Below the pieces are notes generated by a model that was not told the origin of the DNA, made no database searches, and saw nothing but the letters and a program-made list of their open reading frames with translations. A stretch of 64,000 nucleotides of DNA from Clarireedia homoeocarpa (lineage: Eukaryota; Ascomycota; Leotiomycetes; Helotiales; Rutstroemiaceae). The DNA is taken from contig LNKV01000020.1 of NCBI GenBank assembly GCA_001465935.1, positions 1,371,252 to 1,435,251 of the forward strand. The letters run 5' to 3'. Shown one piece after another: positions 19,968 through 30,459 of this stretch. How positions within the stretch are numbered: the first letter of the stretch is position 1; every line of letters starts with the position of its first letter. Position numbers and translations under genes: made by a program.

Positions 19968-21300
19968 TCAATTATTCTTGATGAAATGCTTCGGCTTCAA
20001 ACTCTCAACATCTATCTCCTCCGGCCTCTGTCCCCAAACCATCCCCGCAAGTAAATATCCCGTCCCCTGACTATTCTGCACACCCCACTCATCATGCCCC
20101 GTCGCAATCCACAGCCCTTTCACATCATCGACTTCCCCAACAATCGGACCCACCGCTTCCCCATCTGCATGCTGGCGTATCTGTGGTCTGAAGCATGCTT
20201 GACCTTTGATGAACCGTCCGTTCTTGATATGTGGTGACATGAGCGCGGACACTGTTTTGATTGCTGCGATCATGGGGCCAGATACGGGCACGGAAGAGGT
20301 GGACGAGGGAAGTGGTGGATAGTCGTTGGGTCCGCAGATGTAGAGGGTGGTGTTGGGGCCAGGGTGGGAGGGTCGGGGATAAAGCTCAAGTGCATCGATT
20401 TGGGTCTCGGAGGAGGTTTCTCTTTTACTCTTTTGTTCTTCTAGATTTGACGACGGACATGATACGGCGGGTTTAAAGATTGGAAATAGAACATATGGCG
20501 TTAACTTACTGGCTGGCTCTAGTATGATACTATGGCTTCTTACACCACACATAGGGATCCTGGGAAAAAGTCTAGGGGACCATGGACCAGCTGCTAGCAC
20601 TAAATCTGTGGCGTTCAACGTCTTAACCTCGCCATCTTGCTCGTAAGTCACCGATTCGAGAGATTTCCCATTAGATGAATAGTCCAGAGATTTAGCGGAG
20701 GCGCCGATGATAATCTCCACACCTTTGGATTCGCATATTGAAGCGAGATGGTGTGTTAAAGAATGAGGATCAACTTGCGCTGTGGTTGTGGGATTGCCGA
20801 TTTCGGCGAAGTGTGTGATAGTTTTTTTGTTGAGCCAGGTGAGGGAGTCGGGGATACTGAGTGGATAGGAGTCTGCTTGAGGTCGAGATGAGGCTGAAGA
20901 GGGTGGTTGAAATGTCATATCTGCACAGTGAACGCGGCGGTAGCCCCATTTTGTGGCGCCGTCATACCTTTCAGCGAGCTCAGAGTGGAGCTTGAAACTT
21001 AGGGGTGCGAGACATGAAGGAGTTGCCCATGAGGCAACAAGGCCTGGATGTTTTTAGAAGTCAGGTAGAAATGCGATTGTGAAGTTACCGACCGCCTGCC
21101 CTGCCTGATGAGCCTCCGGCTAATTCTGTTGCTTCGAGAAGGGTGATTTTATGAACTGAGGGATTGTAGACGTGGTGTTGAGTGAGGTAGTAGGCGGTTG
21201 AGACACCAATGATACCACCGCCTAGGGAGTGTTAAAATATTGTAGACAGCAGAGAAGTCCTTGGAAAGAAAATACCTATGATAACAATGTGCTTCTCCAT
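19968..21300 (-). CDS. Tda3-like FAD-dependent amino-acid-oxidase family protein
   Basis: Exons are 21276-21300 (25 nt), 21093-21221 and 19968-21043, giving 409 residues. The start MEKHIVIIGGGIIGVSTAYY is a textbook dinucleotide-binding fold. Next come LLEATELAGGSSGRAGGLVASW, DLVLAAGPWS and near the end GLWIATGHDEWGVQNSQGTG, the C-terminal FAD-contacting segment of the D-amino-acid-oxidase (DAO) superfamily. The overall pattern resembles fungal Tda3, a protein linked in yeast to endosomal traffic, but the substrate is unknown. The second intron uses an unusual GTCGGT donor, forced by reading frame. A serine-rich loop lies near residues 225-260. Confidence 0.85.
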
Positions 21301-22405
21301 GGCTGGTCCAGCATCGCCCATCTCCACAAGACCTACTTCGTAGCAAAGATCGTGTTCATAATAGTAATCAATGCTCGCAGGGACCTTCCAGATTAGCACA
21401 CTTGTACAGTAATTCACACCACGTAGTTATCGACCTTCTGTTTCGGTCGAGCTTCGAAGTTTGGAATTGCAATTGCCGGAAATATCCCCCTGTAAGTCAT
21501 TCGGAGAGAGCGCACGGGCCAGTTCGTCAGAAGAACTTCGAGCTTGTTTGGATAACGTAACTCGTCGTCGATTGAAAATTTCTATCAAAGATATTGACAG
21601 ACTTGATATAATTGATTGATCGATCGTTACTACCATAGGATCAATTATTTTGTCCGCCAATCCAGCAGGGCGCCTTCCCGTGATTGTGTTGGAACGATGA
21701 GTTGAAACGATGAGTTGATCTTTCAACCAAACGACCGACTTTGCGATGTTTTCTTGACATTTTAGAGATGCTGTTGGGAGAGCGGAGTCTGATCTGACCT
21801 GAGAGAGGTCTGAATGAACATCTCATCGACATACCGTCACATACATAATACGTGCTGCGCCCAACGATTGCTCAAGGCGAGACAAAAGTCAGCGCTAGTC
21901 CGCACTGTGAGCCCGTTGGCGAAATCCCAAAAGGCAGCCTTGAGAAGATCTCGAGTCCTTAAATGAACGCTGAAAAGGAGTTCAAAAGAGTTCACTCCAT
22001 ACCGTCTGTTACAAAGTTGTGACTATGTTTGGACCAATTATGGCTGGGAATTCGGAAAGTCTGACGCCACATTCTCAGCTGCAACTTTCACAACATAACA
22101 ACGGAGAGTTCCTTCACGGCATGGAAAAGAGCTCTTTACGCTCATATCTTACCATTCCAATAATACGTTCTCAGCCCCAATGTGACATCTGTCTCTTTTT
22201 GCTCTCTTATGGCAATTTGAGCTGAGCAACTCATCTCCTTTTTCTCAGCCATTGTTTTCTGAATTGCTTAAAATAGGTAACTGCACTGCTACACGGCTAC
22301 ACCATAAAGACTATCCAAGTCGCATTTCCTTTATAATATACAAGTCACGCGCAAACAACATATCTTGCCATCTTGTTGATTTGAAGGCTCAAGCCGCTAT
22401 TCACA
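21301..22405. other. Divergent intergenic region, no gene recognised
   Basis: Lies between the FAD oxidase and PLAC8 gene starts. It contains a tandem 13-bp duplicate (AACGATGAGTTGA) near 21692-21718. Short frames lack motifs. Confidence 0.5.
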
Positions 22406-23067
22406 ATGGCAGAAAAGAATGCGTACACGCAGCCGGTAACACAGCAGCCTGCTCCTGTACAACAACCACAACAATACCAGCAGCAACCACAACAAGAGCA
22501 ACCACAACAAGAGCAACAGCAACAACAACCCATTTACCACGGCGCGATCGCTCATTCATCATGGTTAAATGATATCTGGGACTGTTTTCAACCAGTTGAA
22601 CTCTGTACTTTATCCCAACCTATCACTTGAAAATCATTCAGCTCAATGTTTGAAATTTAGGTCTTAAATCCTGCTGTATTCCATGTGTCGTCTACGGCAA
22701 AGCCCAACATCGTCTCCAGAATCCTACTCTCGCAGGCTATCAAACCATCAACAACGACGTACATTCTCATTTACTCTCCTCATTACTTACTCCCCCAAGC
22801 TAACTCATGCTTGAATAGTGTCTCCTCTGGTCCTTAGCACAATGCTGTGGATTCGGTGTCGTCCTCACCTTTTTTCAACGACAAGCTATTCGTGAGAAAT
22901 ATCATATTGCGGGTGATGTTCTGACGGATGGTTTCTTCAGTTGGTGTTGTCATTGTTGCGCGATTATGCAGCAGGAGAAGGAGGTTGAACAGAGAACTAG
23001 AGATACAAATGGAATCCAACAAGGGTATGTGAGGCCAGAGGGGATGGAGATGAGACCGCCTCAATGA
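22406..23067 (+). CDS. PLAC8 family cysteine-rich protein
   Basis: Exons 22406-22604, 22661-22758 and 22819-23067 encode 181 residues. The first 45 residues are glutamine/proline-rich, from a CAA/CAG repeat. The PLAC8 domain follows: WLNDIWDCFQPVELCL, KSCCIPCVVYGKAQHRL, NPTLAGYQTINNDCLLWSL, AQCCGFGVVLTFFQRQAIR and FFSWCCHCCAIMQQEKEVEQ. The paired cysteines and the two hydrophobic stretches are characteristic. Family members are small membrane-associated proteins implicated in metal tolerance or cell-size control; the role here is unknown. The introns are 56 and 60 bp with GT...TAG ends. Confidence 0.92.
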
Positions 23068-23847
23068 GCCGTGTTTTCATGATGGTTGGTAGTTGGTCGA
23101 GGAATGGATGTGCCTTTTTGGATTGGAGAATATGAGCCAGTGTGACGATACCGGTGGAGGTTTTTGCTTTCTATTTTAATTTCATTTATTTCGGGATCCA
23201 GTTTGGGGGCAAAGCTTTAATCTTGAGGTTCCATGTAGTGAGTAGATTTAGATAGCAACATTTGTGCGTTTGGTAGCACTACGGGCTGTAATAATTCACA
23301 ACAGAATACTCCATAAGGATAATTCAGGAACACAACACAAATTCAGAAATCTTTGTGTGTTACTGTAAATTGAGGGTGATCAGCGAACACGAACGCCGTC
23401 TGTGATATGATCAGGTCTGTATTAGATCATTCTACCCTATCTTTCATTGCTCTACTTGCCGAGAGACTTCCACCTTAAACGCCCAAAGCACCACCATTTT
23501 CATGCTATCAGAATGTCCCAAAACACCCCAAAACACCTCCACCGACAAACTCCTCTTCTTGCCTTACGTTTTCCATTTTTACTCCTATCTCTTCCTTTCG
23601 ATGCTCGATTGGCGAATCTTACTCCGTGCCCGTCATAAAACACACTCTATCCATCTTCCTATATATCTTGATTCTTCACCTTCTCTTCAAGCTCCACCAT
23701 GGCTCTTCTGCCCCTCAAGCTCCCCTCTTACTCTTCCCGTTGATATGTACTCATTCTTATCACATTAGCCCTCCTCGTTCCGCTCACCACATCCCATTAC
23801 TTCTCATTAATCTAATCCATCCCTCCCACCCCCATCTCCTTCCCCAA
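23068..23847. other. Convergent intergenic region, no gene recognised
   Basis: Between the PLAC8 and NAA40 3' ends. The part from about 23500 to 23840 is pyrimidine-rich on the plus strand. Confidence 0.5.
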
Positions 23848-24831
23848 TCACTCCCCAACCCTCCTACTCAAAATCACATAATCCGCCTCCACCTTCTTCC
23901 CACCCCTCATAACCCTCGCCTGCGGACTATACTCATCAACCTCATACCCCAATTTCGCATAGAACCTCCTCGCTAGCGCATTCGCCGTAAAACACGTCAA
24001 CATAACTTTCTCCACGCCGCTGATATTTTCCGCTGCGTGCTGGATTAGGGACATTAGGGCTTGTGAGAGTTTGGTTCTGGAAAGGGGATGTTAATTTGAG
24101 ATGGGAGTTCGGGGGGGGGGCGGGGGGGAGGAGTGCATGGGGTGGGATAAAATGGATGGTAGGTACGAACCCTCGTAGTTCTTCTTCGAGATGAATCTCG
24201 TAGATGTAAAGGACTTTCTTCCCGTCTTCGTATGTTGGCATGAAACTTGCAAACCCTAGGGGTTCTCCTTCCTCGCTTCCCTTCGGCTTCTGCGTTTCCT
24301 TCTCCGCATCCTCGTCCGCTGTCCTTTTCCTCTTCTTCCCTACCTCCTCATTATGTTCTTCGACCTTCTCTCCGCTTTCCTCTTCTCCCCTCACATCTTT
24401 TCCTTCTCTTTCCCTACTCATCTCCCTATCCCCTAGACCCCTCCCGTTCCTTTTTACAACCAAATACTTCAAATCTCTTAACTTCATCTCCCCCCTCTTC
24501 TTCCTCTGATTCCACCCCATCGTACTAGCTCTATAAAGCGCTCCACACGTCTTAGCAATCAGATCCAACATCTTCGTCAACTCCGCTGATGAAAGTGTTT
24601 CCGGTGTGTGAAGGGATATATCAACTTCACGCGCCGAAGAGCAGCAGGGAATGACATATGGAGTGTACGAGGAACTATATGTCCACGAGTCAGAATTCCA
24701 AACCGAAGTAAGAAGTAGAGTGGAAGGGGGGTAAAGTACCGCGGCGGAAGATAATCGCGCTCAAAATCTACAAGGGATTTCGCGTTTGCCTGGTCAATGG
24801 GATCGATTTTTGAGGGGTTTTTAGGCGCCAT
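23848..24831 (-). CDS. NAA40: N-alpha-acetyltransferase 40 (NatD), histone H4/H2A N-terminal acetyltransferase
   Basis: Exons 24740-24831, 24171-24674 and 23848-24076 encode 274 residues. The GNAT-fold pieces are LIAKTCGALYRASTMGWNQRKKRGEM, LGFASFMPTYEDGKKVLYIYEIHLEEELRG, TKLSQALMSLIQHAAE and VMLTCFTANALARRFYAKLGYEVDEYSP. This order and the MGW/KR motif are characteristic of Nat4/NAA40, which acetylates the N-terminal serine of H4 and H2A. An insert of about 60 charged residues, rich in Glu, Lys and Arg with a KKRKR cluster, splits the GNAT fold between the substrate helix and the FASF strand. It may add a nuclear signal. The intron donor at 24170 is GTTCGT, forced by frame. The gene is intact. 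Confidence 0.92.
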
Positions 24832-25250
24832 TGTTGATTACTGAGATATATGACCGTTCGGATCAACAAGTCATTGCCACCGCATATTTGGAGTTATGGA
24901 TAGCGGAAAGCATGACGGAAATTGGATGTCGCCGATCACGAGTGGTCGCCCTCACGCGTCATCAAATCTACCCCGCGACGCGTTCCCCACTAACCTTTGG
25001 TTTTCCGCTCCGCCCCGCTACGTTTTTCCTCTCTTCTGTGAATTCTTTCGTTGTACATTTTGGAAACGAAATCGACCATTCCGGGAATAAGATCATCCAA
25101 TTATTCTTATATCAAACCTAGACGGGGGCGGCCATTTCAAAATTTAGATCTGAGGCAAATCCCAATTCAATTTTAGTGAATCCGTCATCCAACCCATCTG
25201 ATGATCAAACCGCACAACTTCAGTGGCAGGAATCGGTGATTGGTGGAGCA
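24832..25250. promoter_or_regulatory. Shared divergent promoter region of NAA40 and the LYR protein gene
   Basis: Only 419 bp separate the two start codons, which face away from each other. No specific factor sites are claimed. Confidence 0.5.
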
Positions 25251-25839
25251 ATGCGTGTATTTCTTACTCGTGCTCATATGTGCATGAGAGGATATGCATC
25301 ATCATCAGCAAGACCGAAGAAGAGTCAACTGGGGGAGACGTTGAGTTTAGATCATGTAGGTATTCTTTCTTCTCTCTTCTAGCATCTCAAGTCCTACACC
25401 CCCCCCCACCCCCCCAACCAAAGATCGTGCCTATTCCCTTTGCTTATTATTCAAATCCTATAAGCAGGAAGATATTAATTAAGAAGATAGTTCCTCCAGC
25501 GCAGCAAAGCACTCGCTCTCTACCGACGTATCCTGCGGGATTGCAAACGGATTCCGGATGCGCAATCGAAGGCTGAGACGAAGAGGTTTGTGAGGGAGGA
25601 TTTTGAGCGCAATAGAGGGGTTAAGGATTTGGTGAGTGGGTTTATTTTTGGTTGGGTTGCACTGGAAGGGTAGGAGTTGGGTGGAGCTTTCGGGGCTGCG
25701 GAGTGGGTTGAATAGGTTTGCTTTTGCTGTCTTTGAATTGGGTAGCTAATAGATCCGGTGGCAGACACAGATTCGCTACTTAATTGGGACGGGAAAGACG
25801 CAATGGGAGGGTATGGAGAGGTATATTACTGGGTTGTGA
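25251..25839 (+). CDS. LYR-motif mitochondrial protein (LYRM2-like)
   Basis: Exons 25251-25355, 25491-25631 and 25765-25839 give 106 residues. The N-terminus (about 1-25) is rich in Arg and Ser with no acidic residues, like a mitochondrial presequence. The core has the L45-Y46-R47 motif in SKALALYRRILRDC, then TKRFVREDFERNRGVKD and IRYLIGTGKTQWEGMERYI. LYR proteins are assembly factors or acyl-carrier-protein-bound subunits for respiratory complexes and iron-sulphur enzymes. The exact client is not visible. ATG 25251 was chosen because the upstream open frame has only a GTG. The introns are 135 and 133 bp, longer than the local norm. Confidence 0.85.
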
Positions 25840-26368
25840 GGGAGAGGGGTTAGGAGCGGGAAATAGTGTGTTAAGAGGGTGAGTTAGGAAAGGCTTTGTT
25901 TGGAATTGTATACATGGGACTACATGGTTTGCATAGATCGGGGTTATGATATATCGTGCATGGAATGGGTGGCGTTTGATGTGAACAAATAATGGTGGGA
26001 TGCATTGCGCTCCATTGTATTTGGGAGTTGGATATATCATGTTTGGATATAGAGGGTAGTAATTTTGAAGTTTTATCCAGTCCGCATGTTTCACTCGTCC
26101 TATACGCTTGTAGATGCGCAAACCCTTCTCTCTCCATCTTTGTGCAATTCTAATCTCCAACCAACGCCATGCCTCCATGCAATGTCCACCTTGAGACTTT
26201 TACATATCGTACACCCTATCCCATATTCTCTCGTCTGCCCACAACTCGCATGTACATTCCCCATCCACTTATATGGTATTGAACCACACTGCGCTACGCG
26301 TGCGTATTGTACCGTCAACCATTCTTCAATCTTCTGTTTGCTCAATCGAAGTAACTCCCCAGTATCAT
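25840..26368. other. Convergent intergenic region, no gene recognised
   Basis: Overlapping short frames on both strands here lack motifs. Confidence 0.5.
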
Positions 26369-26966
26369 CTATTTCCCTTGCCTCTGCTTATGTTTCGGGT
26401 TCAGCGAGCAAATAATATAGACATGTCCCTTTCCGGATTTCCCGCCCTTCCTTCTTACGCTCTGTACATCAAAACGATTAGCTTCTCTGCTCACAGAATC
26501 TTCCAACCAGAAATCCTTTCCAATGACCTCATTTCCAGATCTCTAACGATGTTCCCCTCCCACTCCATTCCAACCCTCTCTCCTCCCTTCAAATCTATCT
26601 CCTCTCCTACCAAAACCCCTCCTTGACTACAGCTCATCCTCTTACCCCCCCGCCCCCGCCCCCTCCTCTTCACCTCACTTCCCCCATCACCCCAAAGAAA
26701 AAAAAAAATCCACATACCTTACAACCCTCACACAACTTCTTCACCGAACTCCTAACCTTCATTCCCCTGACCTGCTCCTTTGCCACCTCCATCCCCATGC
26801 CCATCCCCTTCTGCAGCCCCAATCCATTTCCTGAAACCATCGGTCTACGGATCGCTTGCTGGGAGAAACATCTTGTCGCAATCGTAGAAGTTTGCGCAAC
26901 GGCAGTATGTGTGAAAGATGGGAAGATTTTACGGCTTGCGCGGAGGAGCATTGTTGAGGGTATCAT
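26369..26966 (-). CDS. RTC6: Mitochondrial large-subunit ribosomal protein bL36m
   Basis: Exons 26718-26966 and 26369-26461 (256-bp intron) encode 113 residues. The first ~68 residues form an arginine-rich mitochondrial presequence (MLLRASRKIFPSF...TRCFSQQAIRRP). From Met69 the mature protein reads MKVRSSVKKLCEGCK, then VRRKG, HVYIICSLNPKHKQRQG, the universal bL36 zinc-ribbon signature with cysteines and histidine. Fungal homologues are named Rtc6. The exon junction falls right after CEGCK, and the second exon is found only by following the frame past a poly-A/T tract in the intron. The gene is intact. Confidence 0.93.
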
Positions 26967-27387
26967 TGTGAGTTATACCGTGGGGGGAGATTGTTTCGTT
27001 GCGGGGAGGAGAGGTGGTTTGGTCGTAGCGGGATAATATTTAAGCTTGTGAATTCGAGGTTTTGGAAATTCGAGGTTTTTTGCCTGGTTATAATGGCATG
27101 AATATTTGCTGAACCACAATGTAGCCAATCATGTTCAAGCTCAAGCACTATTCACAAACGAGCTTCAGAGAATATATGATCTCATAGATGTCATCTCATA
27201 TCATATCGTCTATAATCCAGATACTAAGAGGCTAATTTTGTGTGATAAATCACCCTGAAAACGCCCAGCTTGAAGCTCCCATCCAACCATCCATCCCATA
27301 TTTACCCATATGATCCATCCAGTCATCAAATAGCAAGCATATCTATCTCCCCCATACTCATCATACTCAAAGTGTACGAAATGGATT
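26967..27387. other. Intergenic, no gene recognised
   Basis: The 5' flank of bL36m and the 3' flank of threonine deaminase; ATCAT-rich from 27180 to 27370. Confidence 0.5.
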
Positions 27388-29147
27388 CTAAGATCGCAAG
27401 AATGTTTTGAAAACATCCGAATCCGTACAATCCGTCCAAGGGTATCCAATCTCTTGTAAAAACATCTCCAAATCCTTAACCTCAGTATCCGGACACACGA
27501 TCCCCGTCAAAATCTTCCCAATATCGCTTCCTGCATTCCGATATTGGAACAGACTAATATTGTATCTCGGTCTCAAAGTTGCAAGAAATTTCTCCAACGC
27601 GCCTGGCCTTTCGGGGAAGTTGAACATATACAGCCGTTCGTTTGCTACGCCAGATTGTCCACCTACTAGGTAACGAATGTGTGATTTGGCAAGTTCATCG
27701 CCGGAGAGGTCGGTGGGCTTCATACCGCTGGATGAGATACGATCGAGAATGGAGTTGAGCTCTTCTTCTCTTTGAGAGGCAGGTGATGTGAGGGAAATTC
27801 CAATCAGCACGTTGGCAATGGCGTCAGTAGCGTATCGGTAGGAAAATTCGGTTACAGCATGTGGCATAACTGCCTTGATGAGTTCGAAGAAAGCGCCGGG
27901 CCGTTCGGGAATACTGACACTTAGAAGAGCTTCTTTACGCTCTCCTAGTGCTGCACGTTCAGCGACGAATCGAAGTCGATCGAAGTTCATGTTTGCTCCT
28001 GAAGCGATAGCAATAAGATTGCGAGAGGTGCTAGTCGATGGGTTAGCTGCGACATATTTCTTGAGTCCTGCTAAGGCGAGTGCTCCAGCTGGTTCGACGA
28101 TAGATCTTGTATCCTCAAAAACATCTTTAATGGCTGCACAGGTCTCATCGGTAGTTACTTGTATAACATCATCGATGACCTCTTGGCATATTCTGAAAGT
28201 TTCTTCTCCAACGGTCTTGACTGCTGCACCATCTGCGAAAAGTCCAACCTCTTTCAAGACAACTCTCTTCCCTGCTGCTAATGATTGGACCATAGCATTG
28301 GCATCATAAGTCTCCACACCAATGATCTTCACATGTGGAGCTATGCGCTTCACATAGACACCGATTCCAGCAATCAAGCCACCTCCCCCTACACAACAGA
28401 AAATAGCCTCTAACTTCTGGATATTTGTTTGTCTGAGAAGCTCCATTCCAATAGTTCCTTGCCCCGCGATAACATATGGGTCATCGAATGGTGCAATATT
28501 CGTCAAACCATGCAGCTTCTCCAACCTCCCACACTCTTCTTTCGCAGCATCGAAATCTGCACCATGCAATACTACCGTTCCTCCCATTCGTGAGACATTG
28601 AGATGCTTAATGCTTGGCGTACCTTCAGGCATAACGATCGTAGCAGGTATTTTGAGTTTCCGCGCTGAATATGCCACGCCCTGCGCATGGTTCCCCGCCG
28701 AACACGCAACGACTCCCTTCCAGCTAACATTTGGATCTAAATGTGCCATCTTATTATACGCGCCTCTCAGCTTGAAGCTGAAGACCGGCTGTAAATCTTC
28801 TCGTTTTAGTAGAACGTTGCATTCTAATCTGTTGCTGAGATTGGTTGCCTGTGTGAGGGGGGTTTCTTCGACCACTTCGTAGACTCGTGAAGTGAGGATA
28901 AGTCGTAGATACTGTGTTCAATTGATTAAGTATGACTTGACAGTCTATATTCAAAGCAGTGACATACATCAGGATATCCGTTTGGTAGAATAAACTCTGC
29001 TGGTACAACGCTCCTGACTTTCGATTTCGGTGACTCGCATGGCGGGGAGGGGTTCGCAGTATATTCTGTCAGAGATAATTGATTGTGACTGGGAGTTCGA
29101 GAATGATTTGTTGGAGTTTCTCCATTCGTAACAACCCCATTCGCCAT
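27388..29147 (-). CDS. ILV1: Biosynthetic threonine deaminase (threonine dehydratase)
   Basis: Converts threonine to 2-oxobutanoate, the first committed step of isoleucine synthesis, using pyridoxal phosphate. Exons 28968-29147 and 27388-28911 give 567 residues. The PLP lysine is K107 in FSFKLRGAYN; the phosphate-binding glycine loop GGGGLIAGIG follows, then EPAGALALAGLK. Two C-terminal ACT-like regulatory domains (about 385-567, SIPERPGAFFELI and NFPERPGALEKFL) indicate feedback control by isoleucine. ATG 29147 gives an N-terminus without a clear presequence. An in-frame ATG at 29291 would add 48 mostly basic and hydroxylated residues that look like a mitochondrial targeting signal, so the true or alternative start may be there. 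The pathway is mitochondrial in fungi. Confidence 0.96.
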
Positions 29148-29427
29148 GATAATTACTTTTCGATATAGAATAGAACGTGTTGTGAAAATTAGAAAATGTT
29201 GGTGAGAGGAAACTTTTGGGGAGGGGTTTTGTTCTCTCTCTACTTTCGATATCGGAGCTCGAGTCAAGCAATAAATTTTTGCAGGGATCATTTGGTGGTC
29301 CCTTTCAATGACGCTCTCCACTTGATATTTCCCCTCCACAAGCACAAAGCACAAACGAAGCTTGCGACTTGAGATAGCAACGCACTACAAACCAAGCAGC
29401 ACAATTATTACAATTCTTACAGTCGAG
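29148..29427. promoter_or_regulatory. Short divergent promoter region between ILV1 and RCF1
   Basis: Only 280 bp separate the modelled starts (136 bp if ILV1 starts at 29291). The two genes must share or overlap promoter elements. Confidence 0.5.
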
Positions 29428-30112
29428 ATGTCGTCGAATACGCCAATGCCCTCGTCTTTCGATGGCGACAAGTACGGATTAGCCTTTGCGAAAGCTCTCT
29501 TTGATACAGAGCTAATTGTCTAATAATAGTGAATTCTACGAGGAAAACCGATGGCAGAAATTCTCCCGTCGTCTTAAGGAAGAACCCCTCATTCCGCTAG
29601 GTACCGCACCCTTACCTCTCACTCATCCCATTTCGGATCCCCACTAACATCGATTTCTCTCAGGATGTGCCCTAACCTGTATGGCCCTCCTCGGCGCAAC
29701 CCGCTCCATCCGCGCCGGCGACCACAACCGCACCAATCGCATGTTCCGCGCACGTATCTACGCCCAAGGTTTCACGCTCGTTGCTATGGTCGCAGGATCG
29801 ATGTACTGGGAGACAGACCGAAAGAAGAGGAAGGAGTTCGACGCGGTGCTAGCGGAACAGAAAGCGAAGGAGAAGAACGAAGCTTGGATTAAGGAATTGG
29901 AAGCTAGAGACGAAGAAGAGAAGGAATTGAGAAGGGAAAGGGAAAAAAGAAGAAAGGCCTGGGAAGCGAGAGAGACATCGCAGGGGAAAGAGGGGAAAGT
30001 TACTGCGGCCATTAAGGAGGCGGCGACCTCAGTAGTGGAGCCTGTGGAAGAGAAGAAGAAAGATAAAAGTGTGTTTGAGATGGTTCAGGATATGGTTACG
30101 GGTAAGAAATGA
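29428..30112 (+). CDS. RCF1: Respiratory supercomplex factor 1 (HIG1 domain)
   Basis: Exons 29428-29471, 29530-29600 and 29664-30112 encode 187 residues. The HIG1 domain covers about residues 15-100: FYEENRWQKFSRRLKEEPLIPLG, a first membrane helix (CALTCMALLGATRSI), the QRRVYAQ-type loop here as NRMFRARIYAQ, and a second helix (FTLVAMVAGSMYW). A long Lys/Glu coiled-coil (about 105-150) and a short C-terminal helix follow. In yeast the protein sits in the inner mitochondrial membrane and helps cytochrome oxidase join supercomplexes. Both introns (58 and 63 bp) have standard ends. The gene is intact. Confidence 0.93.
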
Positions 30113-30459
30113 AATGGCGGAAATGGTGGGGGGAAAATAATGTATAGGATCTGTCTTGCATGAGGGCTTTGGAGTTCGGTGTCATTATGGGCATATGGAA
30201 ACGATCTGTATATCAGTGCAGGGACGGGAATGTACAAACTCCATTCTTATTTCTAATCGCAATCAAGCTATGCGCATGAGGCATCAGTATATATGTTTCG
30301 CAAAGGCTGGTCTGACAGTCTATGAGATCGCGTTTTGTCATTTACTAAACCCATGAGATGTTTTAGTTATATCCTCCCATTCTACCACATTCAAATGCTT
30401 CAAAACTTGCCACGCCTTTTCTCGCATACTCCCAGACCCTAAACTCCAAATCAAAACTA
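30113..30459. other. Convergent intergenic region
   Basis: The 3' flanks of RCF1 and RTC5; no gene is visible. Confidence 0.5.
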
